A stretch of 64,000 nucleotides of DNA from Gigaspora rosea (Eukaryota > Glomeromycota > Glomeromycetes > Diversisporales > Gigasporaceae). A model generated the notes under the pieces. That model was not told the DNA's origin and made no database searches. It saw only the letters and a list, made by a program, of their open reading frames with translations. A program made the position numbers and the translations under genes. Each line of letters begins with the position of its first letter. Position 1 is the stretch's first letter. This document shows positions 22,395 through 33,100 of this stretch, piece after piece. The stretch is taken from the NCBI GenBank assembly GCA_003550325.1, contig QKWP01000069.1:280432-344431 (forward strand), given 5' to 3'.

Positions 22395-22728
22395 ATTTCT
22401 TAAAATAACGCACATGGACATTATTTCAAAAATTGCATTTTTTTAAAATAGCATGTTGGTTTTGAAATAATACCCATGTGTGTCCCAATATAATACACAC
22501 TCCAAATGCCAAATTAATAATTAGTTTTTTTAGTCAAAAAATCTGATTTGATCAAAAAGGTTATATATAAAATTACGAAATATAGTTTTTTTATGTATCA
22601 CACATATATAACACACAATTTTTTAAAAATTAGACTTTTACCTCAAAACAACACCCATGCACATACTCGAAATAACGCACAGTTTCTTGAAATAATGCGC
22701 AAGTGCACATTATTTCAAGTAAATATGG
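22395..22728. repeat. Inverted TTGAAATAATGCGCA motif block
   Basis: Motifs AAATAACGCACATGGACATT and TTGAAATAATGCGCAAGTGC occur in opposite orientation at the two sides of a ~330-bp block. It is probably a MITE with subterminal repeats, but the exact ends are uncertain. Confidence 0.4.
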
Positions 22729-22805
22729 TAAATAACATTATATATCCTATATAGTAGCTCTTGACCTTTAGACTATATAAAAATTTCCAAAATCTAATAT
22801 TTATG

Positions 22806-22994
22806 TATATATTGTAGCCCAGATAACAATCCTGCCCAATTGTCAATTGGGCCAGCCCAGATGACAATTTTTATAGCCAGAAATAAAAATTGGCCTAAAC
22901 TAATCTCTAACTCTACTTTAATTTTACCCTAACCCTAATTTAATTTGGCCTGATTGTCATCTAAACAGGATTGTTATCTGGGCTACAATATATA
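22806..22994. mobile_element. MITE with 29-bp perfect inverted repeats
   Basis: Positions 22806-22834 and 22966-22994 are exact complements, including GTAGCCCAGATAACAATCCT. The 131-bp loop contains TACCCTAACCCTAATTTAAT, a telomere-like word. The ends merge into TATATA flanks, so a TA duplication is probable but not provable. Confidence 0.8.
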
Positions 22995-23370
22995 TAATTT
23001 TACAAAAACTTGAATATCTTGTGATATAGCAGTCCAATTTAGATAATTTTGGTACTATTCGATTCATTTTAGTGCAACAAATCTAATAATACCAAAATTA
23101 TATCATTTGGATTACTGAATTGCAAGATATTCACAAAAAACTTTTGTTATGTAGTACTTTTATAAGAAAAAATATGTCCAAGAGTATTTTGCTAATAAAT
23201 CTTTGTCCAGTAATCCAAATAATATAAACTTGTTACCATTTGACTCCTCTTACTAAAATAAATCAAATAGTATCAAAATCATTCAAGTTGGACTACTGGA
23301 TCAGAATTTAGACAAATTTTTATAAAAAAATTACATTATATTTCTTCTTTACTTATCAAAAAATATTATA

Positions 23371-23546
23371 GGCCCTAAAATATTTACAAAAAGGTAAGGT
23401 TTTATAAAATTACTAAATATAAAAAGATCTGCAAGAAAAAAGCAAAAATAAGCAAACTAATTACTATAAAAGAAAATAATCTGCACAAAAAAGGCCAAAA
23501 ATAAGCAAACTAAAACCCTACCTCTCTCTATATTTTTTGGAGTTCT
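23371..23546. repeat. Decayed copy of the AGGACCC small hAT-like family
   Basis: The ends GGCCCTAAAATATTTAC and TATTTTTTGGAGTTCT resemble the terminal repeats of 26915-27091. The interior shares AAAAATAAGCAAACTAA twice. Several substitutions suggest an older insertion. Confidence 0.45.
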
Positions 23547-23627
23547 AATTTTATATTTCGCTTGACCCCTCTTGTATAATGTTATTTATAGTGCCCCTAA
23601 ATATAATAGTATTTACAAATAATGCAT

Positions 23628-23846
23628 GGGCTAGATGCTACAAAATAGGATAAAATTGGCAATTTTTTTAAAAGTATCTTTATATAAATTAATTTATAAT
23701 AAGGCTAGAATTATTTTTTACTTAAAACATAAAAGTAGTTGTTTTAACAAAATTTTAATATATAGCTTAAAATTTACAACGTAAAAATTGATTTTCTAAA
23801 GATCTTTTTTTTGTCAATTTCATTTCTTTTTGTAGTATCTAGCCTA
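23628..23846. mobile_element. Decayed copy of the GGGCTAGGTGCT MITE
   Basis: It matches 7299-7555 in the same orientation, with shared internal blocks such as ATTTTCTAAAGATCTTTTTT. Most terminal differences are G:C to A:T (GGTGCT to GATGCT, CACCTAG to TATCTAG). Confidence 0.55.
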
Positions 23847-24182
23847 TATATCAATATAGATGAAAAAGATAAAAAAAATAAAAAGCAAAAATAAGGCAAT
23901 TTGCAGAAGTATGACTAATAACCTAGCAAAAATATTTAGTTATTAATAATTTAATAGTATTAGAAGAATTGTTTTTATTTAAAAATATTATTAATTTAAG
24001 CCTATAAAGGTTATTTCTTTATAATAATAAAAATACTATTTTTATATATTTTATATTTAGAGGCTTAAGTAGTTTTGAAAGTTTTACTTTTTTGCTACCC
24101 AAGCCTTTATATTTGATCATTCTTTTAAAAAGATCTTTGAGTAAAATAATATCTATTCAAAATTTTATAACTTATTTATAAT

Positions 24183-24435
24183 ATGGGGGTGAGTCAGTAG
24201 AAAAGGAACAAATCATTTTTAGTAAAATTTTTTTAATTTTTAAATTAAAATATTTTAACACTATATTTAATCAAATTTGCTAAAAATTTTTTTATTTTAA
24301 TTTTGAAATTATATAGAATTAAAATAAAAAAAAATTATTAAATTTATTAAGATAGTTGTTAAGATATTTAAGCTTAAAGTCAAGAAAACTTTTACTTAGA
24401 AAAAATTTGTCTCTTTTCTACTGACTCACCCCATA
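24183..24435. mobile_element. MITE with TGGGGGTGAGTCAGTAG ends
   Basis: The left end is ATGGGGGTGAGTCAGTAGAA and the right-end complement is ATGGGGTGAGTCAGTAGAAA, both continuing into ACAAAT. The ~255-bp AT-only interior is non-coding. Flanks are ATA/TAT-rich, so the duplication is not resolved. Confidence 0.65.
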
Positions 24436-25419
24436 TATTCTTTTTTTGATTCAAGTTCTTTTACCAACTATTTCTCTCTAGCATACTATATATGTTTGTT
24501 TATATTAGTTAATTAAAATCACCTTATAAGCAATATTATAGTAACTATCCCAGTTAGGGTATTTAGGATTATTAACTGGCATAATATATATATAATTTGC
24601 GATTTTGATTATATAAAATTGCATAATCTGCTCACTTTTATGCAGTATTTAAACAAAATTAATTGGTTAAATAAATAAACTAGTGACTGTAAACACTTGA
24701 CTTGTTGTTCTTTTTTGAAATTTTATTGGCTAATAACTCAAAATTATATAATTTTTTGCTAATTTGCAATTTACCAAATACATATTTGGCATTTACTAGA
24801 TCATAATCCTAAACACTTTCTCCAGTACAGTATTGCTAATAAATAGTTACTGATATATGAGTTTTTATAGTATAAACCAATTAGAATTAAAGATCAAATG
24901 TAATATTGCACAATTATAAAAACTTATTGTTTAGCCAAAAATTGCCAATAAGCAAAAATTTGCATAGAAAACTGCCTGAAGTGCACTAACAAAAATTTTC
25001 ATTGAGCAATTTTAACTATATATCTTTACCAACAATTTAACATAATATAATGCTAACTTTAACTTTAACAAAATTTAAGAATTTTTATCATAATTATATA
25101 ATAGTAACTTTTTAGTAGTAATACTAGGAAGACCATTATAGTTGAGTTTTCTTTAGTCTTGATATTTGTAGTATCTTGACTTTATTTATTTATTTATATC
25201 TATCTATTTATATTATTAAAATATAATTCCAAGTAGTTAAGACTAAGATTAATGTTTTTAATACCCTTAAGAATATAATTCAATATAGATAATTTTTCAT
25301 TATATTTATATATAATAAAAGTTATAGATTACAAAAATATACTACTATTAAAATTTTTAAATTTACTATCAAAAATTTACTAAATTTTGATATAATACAA
25401 ACAAACCTTCTATTGATAG

Positions 25420-25617
25420 TATAGTCAGACCCCTCTAAATGCAACTCTTCTAATTGCACATTCTATGAAATCCTCTCTAAATGCATGCTTTTTTTTGGCC
25501 CAACTAATATTGCACCTATAGTTTTTACTTTTTTAAATGCAATATCTTTCTAAGTTATATTTGGCAAAATGTTTATATATAGCTCTATTGCATTGCATTT
25601 AAAGAAGGCTAACTGTA
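25420..25617. mobile_element. pogo-type MITE (TATAGTCAGACCCCTCTAAA)
   Basis: The left end is TATAGTCAGACCCCTCTAAA and the right-end complement is TACAGTTAGCCTTCTTTAAA, each followed by TGCAA. It is a 198-bp non-coding element, related to 52484-52780. It lies about 1 kb upstream of a pogo-like transposase relic, which could represent the former source family. Confidence 0.6.
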
Positions 25618-26455
25618 GTAAATTTTAAAACTTTTGTGGCTTGAAGAAAGCCCCTTATATATTGGTCAAATTCTCTATAATAAGCTCAAATTCTCTGTTT
25701 TTATATAAAATAAATTATTTTAATTGGTTTTTATCATATAATTTTTGTAATACCCAATTTTTAATCACATATTTCTTAGTAAGAACCTAACCAATTTAAT
25801 GATTTATTACTGTTAGAATTAGAAAAATCTATTCTACAACTCTTTTTTAGAAATTAAAAGTAGTTAACTTAATAGAATTTTCTTTAATTTTAAGAAAAAA
25901 ATTTTACTATTTATTTTATATTTAATTTGCAAATAGTGTACTCTATCTTTAAACAACTCTAAGGTGATCATACCTAATTCTATAGATTATTTCTAATTTC
26001 ATAAGTTACACATTCTAACCTTTTTTAGCCTTATTTTTTGCTAAATATTTGTAACATATATATTAAAGTTTGTTATATACTATATATATATAGTCATAAA
26101 ACTTTTAGCAAACAAGTTTTTTTCTTATAAAACAATTTTATTTTTATTTTCAAAATTATTGTTTTGCAATATTTAAAAACTAAGCTTTTATCACTTAAAA
26201 TTTTGATAAAACTAATTAAAAAATAAAATAAAAAAAATAAAAAGTTATAAAATTCAAAAAAAAAAAATAAAATAAAAAAAATAAAAAGTTATAAAATTCT
26301 TAGAAGTAATAAAACTCATCAAAGATATTAAGTCTAAAAAACATGCATTTTTTATTTAAGATTTTTTATAAAATTCTTATTGAAAATTTTCTTCAATTTA
26401 CTATACAAATTTATATCAAATTAAAATTTAACCAGATTAGCCAGTCAATATAATC

Positions 26456-27612
26456 ATGTACAAATTTAATTTATTAAAAAAATTTTCTTGTTTTTATTAT
26501 TTTTTGTATTTTTTGTTGTATTTACAACACAAATTTTATTTGCTTGTATCTGCAAGAAATCAAGTAATATTAGCAAAAAAAATCAACAAAAAGAATACAA
26601 ACTCCTGTCAAGCTTCTATTCAAGTGGTCTTAAATTTTCTCAAAATACAAAAAAAAACTAGTTTAGCTCCACTCTTAAGTATTTGTCAAGTTGTTTTAAA
26701 TTATGAAGTTGCTAAATAATGCTATAGCTAAAGATGCACCAAAATACCCAAGTTCTCTTATATTACTTAAAGCTGAAGAAGAAAATGAGTTAATAAGATA
26801 TTGTTTAAATATGCAAAGTATAGGGTTTGAACTGACTAAAGAGGCTGTTAATACAATAGTTGTACAAATATTTACTACAAAAAATAAAAAATATTTAACA
26901 AAAATAGGCCTAGTAGGACCCTAAAATATATATAGATAGGTTAGGTTAATTATAGAGTTACTAAAAAGAAAAGATTAGAAGAAAAACTTTAAAAATAAGC
27001 AAAAAATTACTATAAATAGAAAAGATTTGTATTAAAAACCTCAAAAATAAGCAACTCATACCTGATCTATCTATGTATATTTTGGGGTTTTGGTCTCGTA
27101 ACAAATGGTGAAAACAATTTATGTGCAATCATTAACAAATTTTTTTAAATACTTCAAGAGCTTTATAAAGTATAAGCCACTAAGGCAAATCCAATTGTTA
27201 TTTAATACTTGAAAAACTTATCTATAAAACTGTCTTACACCTGACAGAATTTGGAATATTGGTAAAAATAGATTTAATATCTCTGCACAGTTAGCAAAAG
27301 TAATAGTCAAAAAGGCATTTGTCAAGTTTATATAACTGCAGTTAAAAACTCAAAAAAGTATGTATATGTTTGTTTTACTATTTTAGCAACTAGAATGTAT
27401 ATTTTTCTATTACTTATTTATAAAGGCATTAGAGTAATTGAAGGTTTATTAATAGACATATTAGTTTACTAAGTACTGTCTTTGCATTTACTAAAACTGG
27501 ATATATGCACAAAGATATTTTTTAAAATGTATATAGAGCATTTTAGTAATTCAATTCTTTCTACTTGTCTGTTTTGTTTATGCTGTATATAAACAATATT
27601 CTTCTTTATGTA
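26456..27612 (+). pseudogene. pogo/Tigger-type (CENP-B-like) transposase relic
   Basis: Two frames upstream of 26915 translate to a stretch resembling the N-terminal DNA-binding half of pogo-family transposases. The part at 26780-26880 has the pattern EEENELIRYCLNMQSIGFEL, matching the CENPB-type helix-turn-helix. After the inserted MITE (26915-27091), 27250-27440 in two frames carries a segment like the first catalytic region (IWN, then KVIVKKG, then an IYKGIR-type motif). Near 27490-27550 a GYM...IEHF segment matches the conserved region before the second Asp. The usual D-E of the N-x-D-E motif reads G-K here. Stops, frameshifts and two insertions make it inactive. Superfamily assignment rests on motif reading, not a search. 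Confidence 0.55.
26915..27091. mobile_element. AGGACCC small hAT-like element in the transposase relic
   Basis: The inverted ends contain AAATATACATAGATAG-like cores (AGGACCCTAAAATATATATA at left). Flanks GGCCTAGT and GGTCTCGT match at 6 of 8 positions, consistent with an old 8-bp duplication. Removing the insert reconnects the flanking transposase-like reading in a plausible frame. Confidence 0.6.
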
Positions 27613-27619
27613 TTGCTAT

Positions 27620-27715
27620 AGAATCCCGAAATATATATTTATAGGTCAGGTTAATTATAGGGTTACTAAATAAGCAATTTCTTACCTGACCTATCTATGT
27701 ATATTTCAGGGTCCC
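27620..27715. mobile_element. 96-bp AGGACCC-family element, perfect 8-bp duplication
   Basis: The ends are AGAATCCCGAAATATATA and GTATATTTCAGGGTCCC, flanked by the exact duplication ATTGCTAT (27612-27619 and 27716-27723). It is one of the shortest members, keeping essentially only the two inverted ends, AGGTCAGG/CCTGACCT and a short spacer. The 8-bp duplication supports hAT-type integration. Confidence 0.8.
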
Positions 27716-27725
27716 ATTGCTATTA

Positions 27726-28085
27726 CATTAGCAAAAATATATATATATAAACTTTTGTAAATTTTTATAGTACATAAAAAAATTGTAAATTTTATGTAAA
27801 ATTTAGCATAAAACTACATAAGTCTTATGGTGCATAAAAAAAATTATATATTTATATAAAGTTTTTACAAAATTTATGATTTTCTTATGGTATATAAAAA
27901 AATTGTAATTTATGTAAAATTTTTTTATAACTTTAAATTTTTATAATGCATAAAAAAATTGCAATTTATATATAAATTTTATGTAAATTTATGATTTTTT
28001 TTACAAACCATAAGAATACATAGTTTTACACTAAATTTTTATATAAGTTTACAATTTTTTTATATACTTAAATCTTAAGAAAGTT
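27726..28085. repeat. CATTAGCAAAAATA element end with ~60-bp repeats
   Basis: It starts CATTAGCAAAAATATATATA after TA, matching the ends of the 55859-58230 element. It continues with four or five alternating blocks such as TTTTATGTAAAATTTAGC and CATAAAAAAATTGTAA. The matching right end was not identified, so this seems to be a partial copy. Confidence 0.5.
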
Positions 28086-28194
28086 TATAGAAGTATATAA
28101 AATTTATAAAATGCTAAAAAGATTTAATCTTACAAGAAATACAAAATATTTATGAATATTTTTTAAAGATTTTTAAAGATATAAAAAAAATTTT

Positions 28195-28574
28195 AATATA
28201 TTTTTTGCTTTTTCAAAATAACCTATAGTTTGGCGATAATTTACAAGAATTTTATTATGCTAACTAAAAAAATTTTTATAACAAAACTTGTAATACTTAT
28301 TATCAACTAATAGAATCTCAAATTTTATAAAAAATATTAAAAACTTGTAAAGATATTAATATTTTTGTAAATTCAGTACATATATTTTCACAAGTTATTC
28401 TTTAAACTTCAAATGCTTTAAAAACACTTTTACAAAATGAAACCTCTAAAGCATAGCTAATTAAGTTGATAAAATAGGTATTCAAAAGTCTTTAGTCAAA
28501 ATTTTATCAATAACAGATTAATATTAATAAAGTTATGATAATTTTTCAATTTTCTTTCAGATTTGAAATTTTTT

Positions 28575-28577
<3 letters not shown>
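28195..28577 (-). repeat. Dispersed repeat copy interrupted by the LINE
   Basis: The reverse complement matches 38735-39120, including GCATTTGAAGTTTAAAGAAT and AATATCTTTACAAGT. At 28577 the match breaks at the LINE poly-A. The continuation expected from the paralogue (TTTTTAAAATTTTTAATTTT) resumes at 37938. Confidence 0.65.
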
Positions 28578-28611
<34 letters not shown>

Positions 28612-28639
28612 TTTAAAATGCCAGAGTTGAAACTTTATT
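28578..28639 (-). terminator. LINE poly-A tail and AATAAA signal
   Basis: On the minus strand AATAAA (28634-28639) is followed about 24 nt later by an uninterrupted run of 32 A (28578-28609). This marks the 3' end of the reverse-transcribed RNA. Confidence 0.85.
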
Positions 28640-28952
28640 TAAGTAAAAATAATAAATTTACATTTAAAGATTTCAGAACTACATTTGTGTTACTATAAAA
28701 CAGGCACCCAATGTGACATTATACCTTCTATTTTCTAATAATACTATAATTAACTATTTCAAATTAATTTACTAGCTAAAGTAGGTTGAAGGAAACCTTG
28801 GTATATGACCTGACATTATTGTATACAGTTTGTTAGAGAAAAACCTTGTAGAAACCATTTTTTTATAAAGGGAGAAAAGTCTATATGTGTTATATCTAGT
28901 GTGGCTATAGTTGTTGTATGGGATATATTTGGAAAGAAATATTTCTTTCTTT

Positions 28953-30132
28953 TTATTTTTTAAAAATATTATGAGCATGTTCCCATTGGTGTTGAAAGAT
29001 ATTTCGTGAGGACCAAACAGTATTTTGAAACCAATCTAAAAGATTATTAGATAGGGAAATAAGGAATAATTTAGTTTGTTTAGTAGTAAGTAATTTAATA
29101 TTTTCAAAAACATTAGAAGAGTAAATTCCAATAATGTAGTATAGGAGAAGATTATATTGTGGAGTACGTGTATGAAGTGTAAAGTGAAGAAGAGTATTAA
29201 GAATTGTTAATAGAGATATAGTAGTAATTTTGAGAGAAGCTAGTGTATCTGTAATTATATTAATAACAGATTGTTGAATATTATTGTTATTGTTTGAACA
29301 GAGGAGTAAGTATAAAGTATCTTCGGTATCTGAACAGCGGCAGCATTTTGATGTAGGATATAAATAAGGGTACCGAATATGTAGATTTTCCATAGTTGGA
29401 AGATTGTTAGTTAAGATTTTAATTCTAAAAGAATATTTAAAATGATTGTGTTCAAGTGTATTTAGTATGTCAAAACATAGTGTCCAATTAATTTTAGGTA
29501 TATTTTTAAATATTTTGAGAGTAGACCAGAAATATAGTTCTTGTATAGTATATATATTTTTGATGAAGGTTCGTATTTTGGAAGGAATAAGATGACTATG
29601 CCATTGAAAATAAATTGGTAGATTTAGAACATTATGAATAATTTTAAGTATTGGTTTATTAGTTCCACGTTTTGCAAGTAAGTTTGCTTGATTGTAGAAT
29701 GAGTTAAGATTTGATTTGACTTTGTATAAAGTGAATGAAATGTTTTTGATAGATTTAATTTGATTAATAATGGATATAATGTCCCAATTTTTGTTTTGTA
29801 TAGGTTTGGAAAAGTGTATTTGTTATAAATTTTTGATTGCAGTATTGTTAGTTAAATGGATATTTAACTGGTTATTATTAGGAGTTGCAAGAAGAAGAGA
29901 AATAATTGCTTCAAGTTCAGTTCGTGTTGTATCAGAGTATGAATTAGTTGCTGCATTAAATTTAAAAGAAGTGTTATTTTCACAGATCCAGCCAATTCCA
30001 GATTTGATGTTTGATGATTGTGTGTTTTGTATTGAGGCTTTAGTATAAAAGTGAAGTTCCTGTAAACTAAGGTTTTGAATAAGTGGTAGGAGGCTAGTAA
30101 GTTGATGTTGATAGGTGGTATGATTGGTTATA
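28953..30132 (-). pseudogene. Disconnected LINE ORF2 C-terminus: RNase H and Cys-rich tail
   Basis: After ORF2 stops at 30133, the next frame carries on with one further stop (TAA at 29823-29825) down to 28953. Near 30033-30047 it has YTKAS where RNase H normally has T-D-G-S. TRTELEAI (29904-29927) keeps the second acidic residue. The third motif reads LTNN instead of T-D-S/N. Two of the key carboxylates are therefore lost. At 29290-29345 a CCRC..DTEDTLYLLLC pattern resembles the Cys-rich tail found after RNase H or RT in many LINEs. One nucleotide shift near 30135-30170 separates it from ORF2. This suggests decay that began in, or was tolerated by, the RNase H part. Confidence 0.7.
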
Positions 30133-33100
30133 TTATGTATAAGTTGTATTTTTGTATAGGGATATAAATTTGTGGTATAGATGAGAGGAAGTTGTGGTAT
30201 TGGTAAGGTTGAATATATGGATTAGAGCAAGAATTTCTTTGTAATCAATTTGAATATATATTGGATTATTAGATATGCTAATTTGGTTATAGGGCAGATT
30301 AAATGATGAGAAGGTATTTGAAGAAGGAAAGGTATTGGGTAGTAGTTGTGTAAAGCCTGAGTCTGAAGGTTTTATATTATATATTGCAGTTTTTGATAGA
30401 GAGGTTTGATGTGATAAGAAAATAATATTGTTAGAGTTATAGTGTATTTGTGTAAGAGAAAGGGGATTGGAAGATAATAAAGGGGAGAGAAGATATGTTG
30501 TATTAATAAAGGAGTTAATTGAGGGTAAGTGGAGATGAGGCCAAGTAGTTATGATTGTTTTCTCTTGTATAAAATTAAGAATATTAGAAAACCATAAAGG
30601 TTGCCGGCCCTTAGTGGCTTTGTTAGTACGTAAGTAAATATTATTCCATGGAAGAATATATTTATTGTTTGCAGTAGAAATTTGTTCAATAAATAATAAC
30701 CGATTATTTCTCAGACTATTGATTATGGAAGTTTGTGGTTTTGAAGGGAGTATATCATAGATTAGATGTAGGTTAGATAAGAAATCTGGAAGGTGAGAAT
30801 TAAGTGAAAGATTTGATAATGTAATATTGTTTTTGGCTAATTGTGACAGTTGGAAGATAAGTGTAAAGTTTTTAGTTTTATGAATATGGGAGATAAGTAA
30901 GTTTTGGGTGAGATTGGGAGACCATACTTTGGCTAGCCATGATTTAATACGTGTAAGACCAATATTTTTAAGGATTGGACTAGAGTTAAAGATACGTTCA
31001 ATATTAGCAGCACTTGTTTTTTGAATCAAATTGCTAAGGGTTGGTAGATTAAATGTTATAGGATTAGTAAGAACTATATTGTTAGTGTTTTTGGCGATAG
31101 AAAGCATTTTCTTGGTTTGAATAGTAAAAAGGCGGGATAGTTTGGTTTGAAGATTATTGTGAATAATGCATATTTGTAAAAGGTATTCAATAGAGGGTTG
31201 GAGTATGAGGTTAAAAAGAGATGAGATTTGTAAAGGTGTAAGTTTTTTGTGTTTTATTAGACAAATAAAGTTTTCAATTTTGTTAATAATAGTATCAAAT
31301 GTTGGTTTGGTTGAACCATTTCCATCAAGATAGATACCTAAATATCTAATGACATCATTAGGTTTTCTGGGTAGGATAGGTTGGTTATTAAATAAAAGAG
31401 GAGTTGTTTGAGATCTGTAGGATTTAGGTCGGATATGAAGTAGATCAGATTTTGAAGGGTTAACTTCTATATTATTAATTTTGTAGAGTTCAGATGTATC
31501 ATTAAGAATATTTTGCATAGTAGTAGGGCTTTCGCAAAGCCATGTTGTATCATCCATATAGGCTAATGGTGGAATTGAAATACTACTAGTAGTAGTATTA
31601 GTAATTATATCAAGAGGGGATTGTGAGTCAATTTTGAGTAAATAGTTTTGGTATTTTTGATGGATAAAGGTAAGGATTGGGTCGTAGTAAATTTTCCAAA
31701 GTAAAGGAGAATAGGTTTCTCCTTGTTCTATTCCAGATTGGATGTTAATAGGGGAAGTAAGACCATGAGCGGTAATGATTCTTGCTTGTCTTGATGAGTG
31801 TAGTTCAGTAATCAGATTGATGCCTGAATTAGGAATACCAATTCTTTTGCAAGTATCTTGTAGTCGTGAGATGTTGATTTTGTCAAAAGCTTTTGACATA
31901 TCTTGAAAAAGAATCCAGGCTTCTTTGTTGTGTATTTTATAATGTTCAATAGTATTATGGAGAATTTGTATAGGAATATGAGTTGAGGAGTTTTTAGAGG
32001 CAGCGAAATTTAGGTTAGATAAAAGATGATTATTAGAAATAATTTGATTTAGACGTTTAGTAAAGATTTTAGTAAAGGTTTTTTTAAAAGGTTCAATGAT
32101 AGAAATTGGGCGAACTTGATTGAGAGTAAAGTCCCAGTTAGATTTTTTTGGAATAAGAAAAATATTAGAAGATTTCCAGTCTGTAGGAACTTTTTGAAGT
32201 TGAAAGCATTTGTTAAAGAATTTTTTAAAGAGTGTTTGTGCTTTGTGACTGGCATATTTAATATGTTCATAGCAGATTTCAGAGGGCCCTGCTGCTTTTT
32301 GGTTTGGAAGATTTGTTAAGATATCTTGCCATTCTTGGTTTGTGATTTCCTGAAATAAGTTATTGTAGTATTTTTCATATTCAGGATGTGGTTCATAGAG
32401 ATAGTAAAATTCAGAGGAGGGTAAAATTGGTTGGAGAGGTTTTTCTTTAAAGTATTCAGTGAAGTGGTTATGAATTGCATTAAGAATCTCATTATGTTCT
32501 GTAAGGAGTGAGTTTTCAAGAGATAGTCTATCGATATGTATGTTATTGTATTTTTCAAGGATTTTTTTGTAGAAAAGTTTTGGAGTTTCTAAAAAGGATT
32601 TGTTACGGATTTCGATTTTTTGTTGAATCTCTTTGTAGATAGTTTGTTGTTGTTGAATATTAAGGGCAGTTTTAATTTGTTGGAATTCTTCTTTAATTTG
32701 TAATAAAGTAGGTGTTGATAATTGAAATAGACAGTCAGAGTATTGTGAAATATATTTTTTACAGAGTGAAAGAAAGTTAGGAGAGGAAAAGTGATTTTTG
32801 AGATATTGTATTTCTTTAAATCTATAGAAAAGAGGAGTTTGTTTTGATGTTGAGGTTTCTTTGATTTCCTTAATAGTATTAATTTTGTGAAAGGGAATAT
32901 GTTTGGTGGCAGCTTTAATAAGGGTTTTTTGAAGTTTATTCCAGAAATTGTTAAGTTGGTTTTGGTTAACGATTTGGTCTATTTGTATATATAGTTTTTG
33001 CAAATTGAGTGTGGTTTGGTTTGCATAATTTTCTAGATCTTTTTTGGAGCTATTTTTCCAAAGAAACTTTTTCCTTTTGTGTTGTTTGCGTGGTTTTGGT

